NCBI RefSeq assembly: GCF_002964705.1
Contig: NZ_PQCD01000033.1
Location: 119,757-183,756 of the forward strand
From: Pseudoalteromonas sp. T1lg75
Lineage (GTDB): Bacteria; Pseudomonadota; Gammaproteobacteria; Enterobacterales; Alteromonadaceae
Length of the DNA stretch: 64,000 nt
Reading direction: 5' to 3'
The translations under genes were made by a program, and so were the position numbers. Shown here piece after piece: positions 6,995 through 16,074 of this stretch. A model generated the notes under the pieces. That model searched no databases. It was not told the origin of the DNA and worked only from the letters and a program-made list of their open reading frames with translations. Position 1 is the stretch's first letter. Each line of letters starts with the position of its first letter.

Positions 6995-9634
6995 ATGAAC
7001 AAAGTAAAAACACACATAACGCAACTAGCCATGGCACTCTCGGTAGTCGCATTGGCAGGGTGCGGTGGCTCAGCCACAGATACCAAGATTGATACCATTG
7101 ACCCAAGTGAACCCGTTTCAGATTGGGTCATGGTATGGGAAGATGATTTCAACGGCGATACGATCGACGAGGGTAAATGGAACTTCGAAGTAGACTGTGC
7201 TGGCGGCGGTAACAACGAGAAACAGTGTTACACCGACAGTGCCGAAAATGCTTTCGTTGCCGATGGCATTCTGAATATCGTTGCGTTGCCCGCAGATGAA
7301 GGTGCCGCAAAACCCTATACCTCGGCACGTCTTAACACGCGCTATAAAGCAGATTTCAAATATGGCCGTTTTGAAATGCGCGCGAAACTGCCAAGCGGTC
7401 AGGGCTCATGGCCAGCATTTTGGATGCTGCCAACCGATGAAGTATATGGCGGCTGGCCACGTTCAGGCGAAATCGACGTAGTCGAGTCGGTTAACCTCAA
7501 AGTACCTACCGATGATGGTGTAGAATCCAATATCTACGGCACATTGCATTATGGTCGCGAATGGCCAAACAATGATCAAAGCGGTAAGGCCTATACCTTC
7601 CCTCAAGATTCTAATCCAGCGGATGGTTTCCACACCTATGCAATTGAATGGCAAGAGGGTGAAATCCGCTGGTATGTAGATAACTACCTCTACGCGACGC
7701 AGCGCCAGTCTGAATTACTATACAACTCAAAAGGCGAAGCGCTGGCGCTTAAACACCGGGGTTGGTATTCAGAGTATTACGATCAGACAACCGGTGAGTT
7801 GCAAACCCACTGGGATTCGAGTCCTTACGATCAAACCTTCTATATGATCTTGAACTTCGCCGTGGGGGGCGATTGGCCGGAGAATGTAAACCAAACGGGT
7901 ATCGACGCGACTGCGTTCGAAAATGGTCAAACATTCGAAGTCGACTATGTTCGCGTCTATGAATGTGCGCAAGACCCGGATACAGGCAAAGGCTGCGAAA
8001 CGGTTCGTCCAGGTTACGATGACTTGAACGACGCACTGGTTGAAGGTAAAGCACCTGCACCAACCCCGCCAAGTGATGGCACAGTAACACCCTTAACTAT
8101 CTTCGATGGTAGCTTCAACCCAGATTGGCCGGCATGGGATTGCTGCGGTGGTTCAACGCCGGGTCTTGTTGCAGATGCCAACCGGGGTGACGTTGTTGAG
8201 TTTAATGTGGGTGCAAGCCCGACGGTGAATGGTTTTATCAGCCGCGATGCCTTTATCACAGATGAAAACGGTGAAGCGGCGCCATTTGATGCCAGTGGCA
8301 TGCTAGAAGACGGTTATGTGCGTTTTGACATGCAAGTCACTTCGTTGCCAAGCACGCCAGATGCGCCTTGGCTGTTCAAAATTGAAAGCGATGGTGGCGC
8401 AACCGCAGTTGAAGTGAATCTAAACACCAGCACCGAAGGCCTTGATCCAGTCGCCGGTGAGTGGCAAATCTACACCTTCCCACTGCAAGCGCTATCGGAT
8501 GCAGGTTTGAATGTATCGCTTATCGATGTGGTAATGATCTTCCCAGCCTGGGGTCAAGGTGAAGGTGCGGTTTATCGTGTTGATAATGTCGAGATCACCA
8601 ATGGCGGAGGTACTCTTCCTTCACTCACCTTATTCACGGATGAAACCAACACCGATTGGCCGTTGTGGGACTGCTGTGGTGGTTCAACGCCGGTTGAAGT
8701 GGTCGATGATGAGGCTCATGGGGTCACGGCCGAGTTCTCTATTGGCGCCAGTCCTACTGTTATGGGCTTTATCAACCGCACCGAATTTGGCGGCAGCGGA
8801 ACACAATTCGATGCAACACCGCTTGTGGACGACGGCATGTTGCAGTTCGAAATGAAAGTCACATCGCTGTCAACGACGCCTGATGCACCCTGGTTGCTTA
8901 AACTGGAATCAAATAACGGTGAAACAGCGGTTGAAATGAACCTTAATACCAGTGTTGAAGGTGCAGACCCAGTTGCGGGTGAATGGCAAACCTACACCTT
9001 CCCGATTAATACCTTGCTGCAAGCCGGCTTAGATGTAAGCGCCATTGATGTGGTGATGATCTTCCCAGCCTGGGGTCAAGGTGAGGGAGCCATTTACCGT
9101 GTGGATAACGCCCGTATCTTTGCGCCAGAGCCGCAAACTGACCTGACCTTATTTGCCGATAATGTGGCCGAGCAATGGAGTATTTGGGACTGTTGTGCCG
9201 GCAGTACGCCAACCGTGGAGACGGACGACGAGGCACATGGTGCTGTCGCCGAGTTCCAAATTGGTGCGACGCCAACTGTCATGGGTTTCCTCGCTGCCGA
9301 TGGTGTGTCTTTTGATTCATCACACTTGTTGTCCGCTGGTGTGATACGTTTTGAAATGAAGATCGTATCAAACGCAAGTAACCCAGATGCGCAGTGGTTG
9401 TTCAAAATTGAATCCAACGATGCCGGTCAAGCGGTAGAGCTACCATTGAGCGCAAGCCAAGAAGGTGTCGAGCCGGTAGCGGGTGAGTGGCAAACCTATA
9501 CCTTTACGCTCGCGGATTTACTGAGCGCAGGTCTTGATATCAGTGCAATCGACGTTGTCATGGTGTTCCCTTCATGGGGCATGGGTGAAGGTGCGGTGTA
9601 CCGCATCGATAACACAGTGATTGCGAACCCTTAA
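6995..9634 (+). CDS. Lipoprotein GH16 beta-glucanase (laminarinase-type) with three tandem C-terminal modules
   Basis: Secreted lipoprotein of about 879 residues that probably endo-hydrolyses beta-1,3-glucans such as laminarin. The signal peptide ends in a lipobox (VVALAGC). The GH16 domain covers about residues 40-320: VWEDDFNGDTIDEGKWN, RYKADFKYGRFEMRAKLPSG, and the catalytic E159-I-D-V-V-E164 in SGEIDVVES, as in the bacterial 1,3(4)-glucanases. Three repeats start near residues 367, 544 and 717, each about 165-175 long, with a WDCCGGSTP-like motif, and are probably glycan-binding. I chose the ATG at 6995 because it opens the signal peptide; ATGs at 6974 and 6977 are in frame. A receptor gene follows. 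Two LacI-type palindromes lie upstream. Confidence 0.92.
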   Translation: MNKVKTHITQLAMALSVVALAGCGGSATDTKIDTIDPSEPVSDWVMVWEDDFNGDTIDEGKWNFEVDCAGGGNNEKQCYTDSAENAFVADGILNIVALPADEGAAKPYTSARLNTRYKADFKYGRFEMRAKLPSGQGSWPAFWMLPTDEVYGGWPRSGEIDVVESVNLKVPTDDGVESNIYGTLHYGREWPNNDQSGKAYTFPQDSNPADGFHTYAIEWQEGEIRWYVDNYLYATQRQSELLYNSKGEALALKHRGWYSEYYDQTTGELQTHWDSSPYDQTFYMILNFAVGGDWPENVNQTGIDATAFENGQTFEVDYVRVYECAQDPDTGKGCETVRPGYDDLNDALVEGKAPAPTPPSDGTVTPLTIFDGSFNPDWPAWDCCGGSTPGLVADANRGDVVEFNVGASPTVNGFISRDAFITDENGEAAPFDASGMLEDGYVRFDMQVTSLPSTPDAPWLFKIESDGGATAVEVNLNTSTEGLDPVAGEWQIYTFPLQALSDAGLNVSLIDVVMIFPAWGQGEGAVYRVDNVEITNGGGTLPSLTLFTDETNTDWPLWDCCGGSTPVEVVDDEAHGVTAEFSIGASPTVMGFINRTEFGGSGTQFDATPLVDDGMLQFEMKVTSLSTTPDAPWLLKLESNNGETAVEMNLNTSVEGADPVAGEWQTYTFPINTLLQAGLDVSAIDVVMIFPAWGQGEGAIYRVDNARIFAPEPQTDLTLFADNVAEQWSIWDCCAGSTPTVETDDEAHGAVAEFQIGATPTVMGFLAADGVSFDSSHLLSAGVIRFEMKIVSNASNPDAQWLFKIESNDAGQAVELPLSASQEGVEPVAGEWQTYTFTLADLLSAGLDISAIDVVMVFPSWGMGEGAVYRIDNTVIANP
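8093..9628 (+). repeat. Three tandem domain repeats inside the GH16 protein
   Basis: Repeat units begin at about 8093, 8624 and 9143. Each opens with LT(I/L)F, then W-x-x-WDCC(G/A)GSTP. A middle GA(S/T)PTV-x-GF and a closing DVVM(I/V)FP(A/S)WG-x-GEGA-YR(V/I)DN follow. Bases are also close between units: the WDCC codons and the GTGGTAATGATCTTCCCAGC type stretch recur nearly unchanged, indicating recent internal duplication. A beta-sandwich glycan-binding role is inferred from their position behind a glycosidase. Confidence 0.9.
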
Positions 9635-9655
9635 GCAAGGGTGACAACAGGCCAT

Positions 9656-9676
9656 GGGTGCCGATGAGCGGCACCC
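9656..9676 (+). other. Hairpin between GH16 and the receptor gene
   Basis: Eight-base-pair stem (GGGTGCCG / CGGCACCC) with an ATGAG loop and no T-run. It could set relative expression or mRNA stability within the operon, or be a weak terminator. Confidence 0.5.
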
Positions 9677-9712
9677 TCATTACATGACATTAAATTGCAA
9701 AAGCAGGTAATC

Positions 9713-12666
9713 ATGAGAAGCACACAATTTATAAAAACACCGCTTGCAGCGTCGGTAGCGATGATCCTGACTGCGGGAATGGGCAGCATCTCAAATGCAC
9801 AGGCGTTTGAAGAACAGCAAAGTACCGAAGATAAAATCGAAGTCATCGAAGTCAAAGGTATTCTTGGCAGTATGATCCGTGCAATGGATATGAAGCGTCA
9901 GGCAACCGGCGTGGTGGATGCCATCTCTGCGGAAGAAATGGGTAAGTTCCCGGACACCAACCTAGCCGAGTCTTTGCAGCGTATCACCGGGGTATCGGTA
10001 AGTCGCTCAAATGGTGAAGGCAGTGAAATCACCGTTCGTGGTTTTGGTCCCGAGTTTAACCTGATCACCCTCAACGGCCGTCAAATGCCGGGAACGGGTT
10101 ATACCCGTTCATTTGCATTGGAAAACATCGCAGCGGACGGTATTAGTGCCCTTGAGGTGGCCAAATCTGGGCAGGCCGATGTGCCAAGTGGTGGTTTGGG
10201 AGCAACGGTTAATATCATAACAACGCGTCCATTGCAGCGCCCAGGCGAGCAGTTCAGCTCGTCCCTTAAGGCCAATCACGATACTTCCAACGAAGAGGGC
10301 GACGATGTAACCCCTGAATTCTCGGCGATGTACAGCAACACCTATGCGGATAATTCGCTGGGTTTTGCCGTGTCGTTTTCACACCAGGAGCGTGATTTTC
10401 AACAGCAGGCAGCCAATATTCAAGGCTGGCAAGCGAATGTTGATTTACCAACACTCGCAGAAGGTGAGTTCATCGATCCACGCGCGGTAGACGGCGAAGG
10501 CAACCGCATCGGGAACCACTTCTTCCCAAAAGACATGAACTACAGCATTGCCAATGTTGAACGTGAACGAACTAACGGCCAGGTCACACTGCAATACTCA
10601 CCGGTTGATAGCTTGGTTGCGACTCTCGATTACACGGCAAGCAGAGCAATCACCGGAACTAACACGGTTGGTTGGGGTATTTGGAACGAGTTCGGTGGCA
10701 ATATCAACAGCTATGAACTGGATGAAAACGGTACCGCCTTGTATGCCGATATCAGCGGTAACGACGGTTCATTCACCGCCAGCCGTAACACCACAGAAGT
10801 GGAAGCGCGCTCAATTGGTCTCAACCTTGAGTGGCAAGTTAACGACCAGTGGCAGGTTGAATTTGACTACCACGACTCAAAAAATGAAACCGACAATGGT
10901 GCCGACGATGGTTTAGGAGCTGATGGCCAGATCATTCTGGGCTCTGATCAACTACGCAGTAAAGTGTACGACTACCGCAGCGGTGAAATTCCGCATGCTT
11001 ACGTTAATTGGAACAATGGCACGACCGTGCTTAACCCCAGCGAGATAGACTCAAACTTCAGTCAGTTTATCTATTCACCAGGTGAGTCCAAGGTTGAGCA
11101 AGCTCAACTGCACGCCGATTGGTTAAACGACAGCTTTGAAATTCCGTTGGTGAAAGTGAAGTTTGGTGCCGCTCATACCAAACAAACCATGGGTGGTTTC
11201 ACCGCCTGGAGTGGTCTGCGTGGCGGCCCTGGCTTTAACCCGTCCTTCACCGAAATCTTCCCGGACGGCATGTTCACCTAAACGAAACCGGTGATCTGCT
11301 GGATGAATTCGCGGGTGGCGGCAGTGCCTTGCAGCCAAACTATTACTACACCTTCAGCTTTGAAGAAGCCTTGGCGCGCCAGCTGGCGTTTTTAACCGAA
11401 GACCTTCTAGGTGATAACTACTACTCCATTGACCCCTTCTTCGATGGCATCGACAGTGAGAGTGAAGTGGAAGAGAAAACGCAAAGTTTTTACGTCAATA
11501 CCCTGTGGGAATTTGATGTTGCCGATTACTTTGTGCAAATCAACGCGGGCTTACGCTATGAGGAAACAGACGTCACCAGCACCGTTCGTCAGCGCGTTGA
11601 ACAGCAGGTTAACTGGGTCAGTGCGTCTGAGTGGATCATGCAATACGAAGCCGGTGGCAGCGACAACTTCTACACCGAAGAGGGTAATTATGACATCTGG
11701 TTGCCCAATATTGATGTCAAAGTTGAGCTAACAGATGAGGTGGTTGCCCGTGCGTCTTGGGGCAAAACCATGGCCCGTGCGCCCTTGGGTGACTTGGCGG
11801 GTGGACGCAGCCTGACGGGCAGTCCAAAACCAGGTTCACGTACTGGCGCTCAAGGTAACACCAACCTCTTGCCATTTGAGTCAACAAACCTCGATTTGTC
11901 GCTTGAGTATTACTACGGCGAAGGTAGTTACGCCTCTGTTGGTTACTTCAAAAAAGACGTGGATAACTTTATTCAAAGACAGATCACCGAAACCACCATT
12001 GATGGTCTGTATGACATCCTCAATGGCCCGCGCTATCAAGAGGCTGTTACAGCCCTGGAAGCGCGCGGTGAGCAAGCAACGAGCGATGCTATTTTCAATG
12101 AATTACTGGCGCTTGGTTACGGTAATGCAGATGGTGCCATTGAGCCCAACAGCTCGGATCCCTTAATGGTGTGGAATATCACCCAACCACAGAATAGCGA
12201 CAGCAAGTCAGTTGATGGTTTTGAGCTTGCCCTACAGCATGTGTTTGGTGAGACGGGGTTCGGCCTGGGTGTGAACGCAACCTTTGTTGATGGTGACGTT
12301 GAGTTTGATGTTGACAGCCTGACGCAACAAGCGCCGCTTTATGGTTTAAGTGACTCTGCTAACCTGCAGGCTTTTTATGATAAGAATGGCTTGTCGGTCA
12401 AAGTGACATACGCATGGCGTGACTCGTACTTGATTGGTGTGGGTCAGTCACAAGGCTCAGCGGATGCACCTCCTCAGTTTGGTGATACCTACGGCCAGTG
12501 GGACTTGAGCGTGAATTATGACATCAACGAGCAAGTCACCGTGTTCTTCGAAGGCATTAACCTCAATAACGAAACAGAGCGAGGCTATGGTCGTTATGAA
12601 GAGCAGTTCTTATTTGCTCGTCAGTATGGCCCACGTTACAGCATTGGTGCGCGTTATAGCTTCTAA
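9713..12666 (+). pseudogene. TonB-dependent receptor for beta-glucan oligomers, broken by one frameshift
   Basis: Outer-membrane active transporter, about 983 residues if repaired. Signal peptide MRSTQFIKTPLAASVAMIL; TonB-box-like region with IEVIEVKGI; plug domain with KFPDTNLAESLQRITGVSVSR, EITVRGFGPEFNLITLNGRQ and GLGATVNIITTRPL; and a barrel ending in RYSIGARYSF with the terminal aromatic residue. This is the TonB-Xanth-Caul subfamily common in polysaccharide loci. The first frame stops with TAA at 11279-11281. The second frame continues as LNETGDLLDEF and on without loss of family sequence, so one base is missing near 11278-11281. Treat as frameshifted by assembly error or recent mutation. 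The ATG at 9713 has AGG upstream. Confidence 0.87.
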
Positions 12667-12695
12667 GCGCTATACTGCCCAACGATGAGAGAACC

Positions 12696-12722
12696 AAAGC
12701 CGCTCAATTGAGCGGCTTTTTT
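12696..12722 (+). terminator. Rho-independent terminator of the GH16-receptor operon
   Basis: Palindromic stem (AAAGCCGCTCAA paired with its complement, 12696-12719) running into T-residues to 12722, 30 bases after the receptor stop. Confidence 0.9.
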
Positions 12723-12734
12723 GGCTGGCGCAAT

Positions 12735-12932
12735 TCACACGGATTCATCCTCAAAAATCTCTTCAATTTGCAGCTCAAACAGCCGCGCGCATTTAAAGGC
12801 CAGGGGTAGGCTTGGATCAAACTTGCCTTTTTCTATGGCGTTTACGGTTTGCCGGGAGACACCCAGGGCATTCGCTAGGTCGGCCTGAGTCCAATTGCGC
12901 TCGGCACGCAGTACCTTTAAGCGATTTTTCAT
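12735..12932 (-). CDS. Small XRE-family regulator (YozG-like)
   Basis: DNA-binding protein of about 65 residues made almost wholly of one helix-turn-helix: MKNRLKVLRAERNWTQADLA, then LGVSRQTVNAIEKGKFDPSLP, then a short acidic tail (IEEIFEDE). The ATG at 12932 overlaps the stop of the upstream membrane protein (ATGA), with GGAGATA ahead of it. Such tiny XRE proteins are often coupled with a membrane protein gene and regulate that operon; the signal sensed is unknown. A start 12 bases earlier (MEIQMKN) is possible but less likely. Confidence 0.88.
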   Translation of the reverse strand: MKNRLKVLRAERNWTQADLANALGVSRQTVNAIEKGKFDPSLPLAFKCARLFELQIEEIFEDESV

Positions 12933-13342
12933 CTGTATCTCCACATGCCGATAATAATGGCGGCTATGTAGGCCAGGGCCATAATAACGATTAACACGCT
13001 AATATCCGCCTCCTGCTGGATCACCCCAAAACTCGATAAGTAACTGTAACTGCTGCCCGCGACTATGCCGGTGCCTGCGGTGATCGCCGCTGCTTCAATT
13101 TGTACCTTCTGCTGCAGCTCGTCGAGGGCCTTCAGGTGTTTGATGTAGGCGCGGATCATCTGCACCCCAAGGAGCAGGTTGATCACTATGGCAATCAGCG
13201 ACAGGGTGATGTTATCTGTCCATAACAATTGGTGACCCAGGGTCGCCAGTGCCGCCGAGCCAACCCAGGCTCCCGTCCATATTGCCAGTTTCTTGGTGGT
13301 GTTGATCACCGCTGGTCTAGAATCAAGTTGCTCACAGGTCAT
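12929..13342 (-). CDS. Small membrane protein paired with the XRE regulator
   Basis: Protein of 137 residues with four hydrophobic stretches: about 20-40, 43-63, 87-107 and 115-134, with a charged loop between segments two and three (AYIKHLKALDELQQK). AAGGAG lies upstream of the ATG. It is translationally coupled to the downstream regulator. Similar DUF-type membrane proteins accompany YozG-like regulators in many bacteria, but I cannot give a biochemical function. Upstream bases 13343-13470 hold no gene. Confidence 0.75.
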   Translation of the reverse strand: MTCEQLDSRPAVINTTKKLAIWTGAWVGSAALATLGHQLLWTDNITLSLIAIVINLLLGVQMIRAYIKHLKALDELQQKVQIEAAAITAGTGIVAGSSYSYLSSFGVIQQEADISVLIVIMALAYIAAIIIGMWRYR

Positions 13343-13470
13343 AAGTCTAACTCCTTTGTCTAAAAGTCATGTTTGCTTTACATTTAAGTTAGGCTTGGAT
13401 TGTTTTTATGTCAAGGGTATTTTACATAAAGTCATCAATAGATGTCTTTGGAAGGGACCGTATTGGCGAT

Positions 13471-13498
13471 AAAAAAGGGTAATTGTTGCCAATTACCC
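13471..13498 (-). terminator. Terminator of the CurA-GST operon
   Basis: Stem GGGTAATT / AATTACCC with loop GTTGCC; the A-run at 13471-13476 becomes the T-run on the minus strand. It lies 27 bases beyond the GST stop. Confidence 0.8.
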
Positions 13499-13524
13499 CT
13501 TGGGTGTCGTTGTACTAATCTGCG

Positions 13525-14154
13525 CTAACTTACCGAGGTATCCAGCTCGGCCTCAACCGCATCGGCCTTATGAAAGGCGGGGTGTGTGGCCAGTTGCTCG
13601 CTATAGCGTTGAAGGTTGGCGTATTGCTCAATTAAGCCAAACTTTTGCAGCATCTCAACGATAAAAGACATCATGATATCGGCGCCGGTCAAGCGCTCTT
13701 CCACCAGGTAGGTTTTGCCTGCCAGGCTGGCGTCAAAGTAACTCATCACCTTATGGGTTTCGATATCCGCATAGCCGTCGAGAAAATTCATCTTGGCACC
13801 GTCTTTATTGACAAACATCTTAAGCAACAGGGGTAAAATCGCTGAGCTTTCGGCAAAATGCAGCCACTGCTGGTATTGTGTATAAGCCTGAGAGCCACGC
13901 GCTGGTGCCAGCTTTTGGGCGCCATATTTGTCAATCAGGTAGTCGGTAATGGCACCGGACTCGGTGATCACCTGCCCCTCATCTTCAATCACCGGCGATT
14001 TGCCCAGCGGATGGATGCTTTTTAGCTCTGGTGGGGCCAAAAATGTCACGCTATCGCGCTGATAGGGCACAACCTCATACGCCAACCCCAGCTCTTCGAG
14101 CAACCAGATAATGCGTTTAGAGCGAGACTGGTTAAGGTGATGTAGTTTAATCAT
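13525..14154 (-). CDS. Glutathione S-transferase
   Basis: Cytoplasmic GST-fold protein of about 209 residues. The N-terminal thioredoxin-like half shows LHHLNQSRSKRIIWLLEELG, and the cis-proline/glutathione loop is KSPVIEDEGQVITESGAI. The helical C-terminal half carries the N-capping motif LTGADIMMSF. This resembles the bacterial group with an SRS or S-x-R motif near residue 10 rather than a catalytic tyrosine. AAGGAAG precedes the ATG at 14154. It lies 23 bases after a CurA-like reductase and behind a TetR regulator, which suggests joint detoxification of electrophiles such as unsaturated carbonyls. The substrate is inferred. Confidence 0.9.
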   Translation of the reverse strand: MIKLHHLNQSRSKRIIWLLEELGLAYEVVPYQRDSVTFLAPPELKSIHPLGKSPVIEDEGQVITESGAITDYLIDKYGAQKLAPARGSQAYTQYQQWLHFAESSAILPLLLKMFVNKDGAKMNFLDGYADIETHKVMSYFDASLAGKTYLVEERLTGADIMMSFIVEMLQKFGLIEQYANLQRYSEQLATHPAFHKADAVEAELDTSVS

Positions 14155-14177
14155 ATTTTCTTCCTTATTGCGCAATA

Positions 14178-15212
14178 TTAAAGAGGATCGTTAACTTTAA
14201 TGACCAGCTTGCCGAAGTTTTTCCCTTCAAGTAAGCCCATAAAAGCCTCGGGTGCATTGTCCAGCCCGGTCACGATCTGCTCCTTATACTGGATGTGGCC
14301 TTGCGCCAGCCATTGGCTCATATCATTCGCAAATTCATCGTAGCGATGGCCGTAGTCATCAAAGATAATAAAGCCCTGCATCTTGATGCGTTTGATCAGC
14401 AGTTGCCCCATCAATAATGACAGGCGATCCTGGCCTTGTGGCAGCTCGGTGGCATTGTATTGAGAGACCAAACCGCACAGTGGCACTCGGGCGCCGGTGT
14501 TCAGCAGCGGCATTACCGCATCGAATACCTTGCCGCCAACGTTTTCGAAGTAGATGTCGATGCCCTGGTCGCAGGTTGCTGCCAGTTGCTCGGCAAAATC
14601 GTCGGCATAGTGATCGAGACATTTATCAAAACCCAATACCTCTTCGGCATAACGGCATTTTTCCGCACCGCCGGCAACGCCGATAACGCGACAACCCTTA
14701 AGCTTACCGATTTGCCCTACGGTGGCGCCCACCGGGCCGGTTGCTGCGGCCACCACCAGGGTGTCACCGGCTTTAGGTTGACCTATGTCCAACAGCCCCA
14801 TATAAGCGGTAAAGCCGGGCATGCCCATAACGCCTAAGGCGTAAGAAGGGTGAGCGGGGTTTTTACCCAGCTTGATCAGATCCTTGCCATCGGAGATGCC
14901 ATAGTCCTGCCAGCCGGTGTAGGCCAGCACCCATTCACCCGGTTCAAAGTCGCTGTTGTGTGATTGCTCAACCTGGCAGACGGTACCGCCGACCATCACG
15001 TCATTGACGGCCACCGGCTCGGCGTAAGATTCGGCGTCGCTCATGCGCCCACGCATATAAGGGTCGAGTGATAAATACACGCTGCGTAGCAGAATTTCGC
15101 CTGCTTGCGGCTCGGGTTTAGCACTGGTTTCTAAGCGAAAGTTAGCCGCCGTCGGGGCGCCATGGGGACGTGATGCCAATACGATGCGGCGGTTTTGGGT
15201 TGAAGCTGACAT
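14178..15212 (-). CDS. NADPH-dependent enone reductase, CurA/prostaglandin-reductase type
   Basis: Medium-chain dehydrogenase/reductase of 344 residues without structural zinc ligands, of the leukotriene B4 dehydrogenase/CurA branch, which reduces alpha,beta-unsaturated carbonyls. Visible motifs: SLDPYMRGRMSD near the start, YALGVMGMPGFTAYMGLLDIG, the nucleotide-binding AATGPVGATVGQIGK, and GVAGGAEKC followed by DIYFENVGG. TAGGAG precedes the ATG. A TetR-type operator lies about 30 bases upstream of the gene, and GST follows. Regulation by the adjacent TetR repressor is likely. Confidence 0.93.
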   Translation of the reverse strand: MSASTQNRRIVLASRPHGAPTAANFRLETSAKPEPQAGEILLRSVYLSLDPYMRGRMSDAESYAEPVAVNDVMVGGTVCQVEQSHNSDFEPGEWVLAYTGWQDYGISDGKDLIKLGKNPAHPSYALGVMGMPGFTAYMGLLDIGQPKAGDTLVVAAATGPVGATVGQIGKLKGCRVIGVAGGAEKCRYAEEVLGFDKCLDHYADDFAEQLAATCDQGIDIYFENVGGKVFDAVMPLLNTGARVPLCGLVSQYNATELPQGQDRLSLLMGQLLIKRIKMQGFIIFDDYGHRYDEFANDMSQWLAQGHIQYKEQIVTGLDNAPEAFMGLLEGKNFGKLVIKVNDPL

Positions 15213-15240
15213 AGGTGTTCTCCTAAATTTAAATATTGAT

Positions 15241-15256
15241 TAGACCGGTCGTCTAG
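15241..15256. promoter_or_regulatory. TetR-type operator in front of the reductase
   Basis: TAGACCGGTCGTCTAG: inverted TAGAC / GTCTA half sites. A second copy of the same pattern lies at the TetR start, 15919-15934. The half sites resemble NemR-type boxes. Confidence 0.82.
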
Positions 15257-15266
15257 TTTTCGTTGC

Positions 15267-15292
15267 AAAAAAACCGCCAAACACATGGCGGT
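15267..15292 (-). terminator. Terminator after the TetR gene
   Basis: Stem ACCGCC / GGCGGT with an eight-base loop. The A-run 15267-15273 gives a T-run on the minus strand. It separates the regulator transcript from the reductase promoter. Confidence 0.8.
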
Positions 15293-15309
15293 GTAATTTC
15301 ATTGCCGGG

Positions 15310-15897
15310 CTAGTTACCCTGCAATAGCTGTTTGGTGTTTTCCAGGCACTGTTTTAGCCCGGCTTGGTCCTGATATAGCTTGTTCAACAAGCTGGCACCA
15401 ATCCATAGAAAATAGATTTGCTGTGCACTTTGCTTGGCATTGGTGGCCTTAATTGAGCCATCGGCCACGCCGCGTTCAATGCATTGGGCTATGGTATCAA
15501 CGATTCTATCGGCACCGTTTTTCAAGGCTACACGCATGGGTTCGGACAGATCCGATACCTCCGCACCTAGTTTAACGATCAGGCATTTATTGGCATTGCA
15601 GCTGCCCTTATCCTGAGCCAGCCACAGCTCAAAATACTGGATCAGTGCCTGATAGCCGCTGAGCGCCGGGTTGCCAAGCAGCGCGGTGATGGCTTCGAGG
15701 TATTGGCTAAAATAATCCTGGATCAGCGCCTCGCCAAAATGCTCCTTCGACTTAAAGTAGTGATAGAAAGAGCCCTTGGGCACATTGGCGGTTTTTAACA
15801 GCTCTGAAAGGCCAACGGACGTAAAGCCCTTGCTGACGATAAGCTCGTAGCCGACCTTTAAAATATGCTGGCGTGTGTCATTGGTTTTTGCGTTCAT
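15310..15897 (-). CDS. TetR-family repressor (NemR/AcuR-like)
   Basis: Regulator of about 195 residues. The N-terminal helix-turn-helix reads TRQHILKVGYELIVSKGF, then VGLSELLKTANVPKGSFYHY followed by FKSKEHFGEAL; the last part is the family hallmark. The C-terminal ligand domain has cysteines in CNANKCLIVKLGAEVSDLS, like repressors that sense electrophiles by cysteine modification. The start is the ATG at 15897; ATGs 9 and 12 bases upstream are also possible. Operators at 15919-15934 (own promoter) and 15241-15256 (reductase-GST) imply autoregulation and control of the downstream genes. Confidence 0.9.
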   Translation of the reverse strand: MNAKTNDTRQHILKVGYELIVSKGFTSVGLSELLKTANVPKGSFYHYFKSKEHFGEALIQDYFSQYLEAITALLGNPALSGYQALIQYFELWLAQDKGSCNANKCLIVKLGAEVSDLSEPMRVALKNGADRIVDTIAQCIERGVADGSIKATNAKQSAQQIYFLWIGASLLNKLYQDQAGLKQCLENTKQLLQGN

Positions 15898-15918
15898 GGC
15901 GTGCATCATAAACTCGAT

Positions 15919-15934
15919 TAGACCAGTCGTCTAG
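15919..15934. promoter_or_regulatory. TetR-type operator at the repressor's own promoter
   Basis: TAGACCAGTCGTCTAG, 21 bases before the repressor start. It differs by one base from the copy at 15241-15256. Confidence 0.82.
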
Positions 15935-16074
15935 TGCTTTTGTTGAAGCGCGTATTTAAAAAGGTGTGGAGCGGCGTCTCGATAACATTTTGATACTACT
16001 TTTTCATCATAAATTCATAAAGCCTTTTTAGGGTGATGGGGCAATCTTCATTTTCAAAAAACTATGGAACAAGT

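Noticed and set aside
8093-9628. Direct DNA repeats in the GH16 gene as a CRISPR-like array
   Set aside because: Units are about 520 bases, in frame and protein-coding; there are no spacers.
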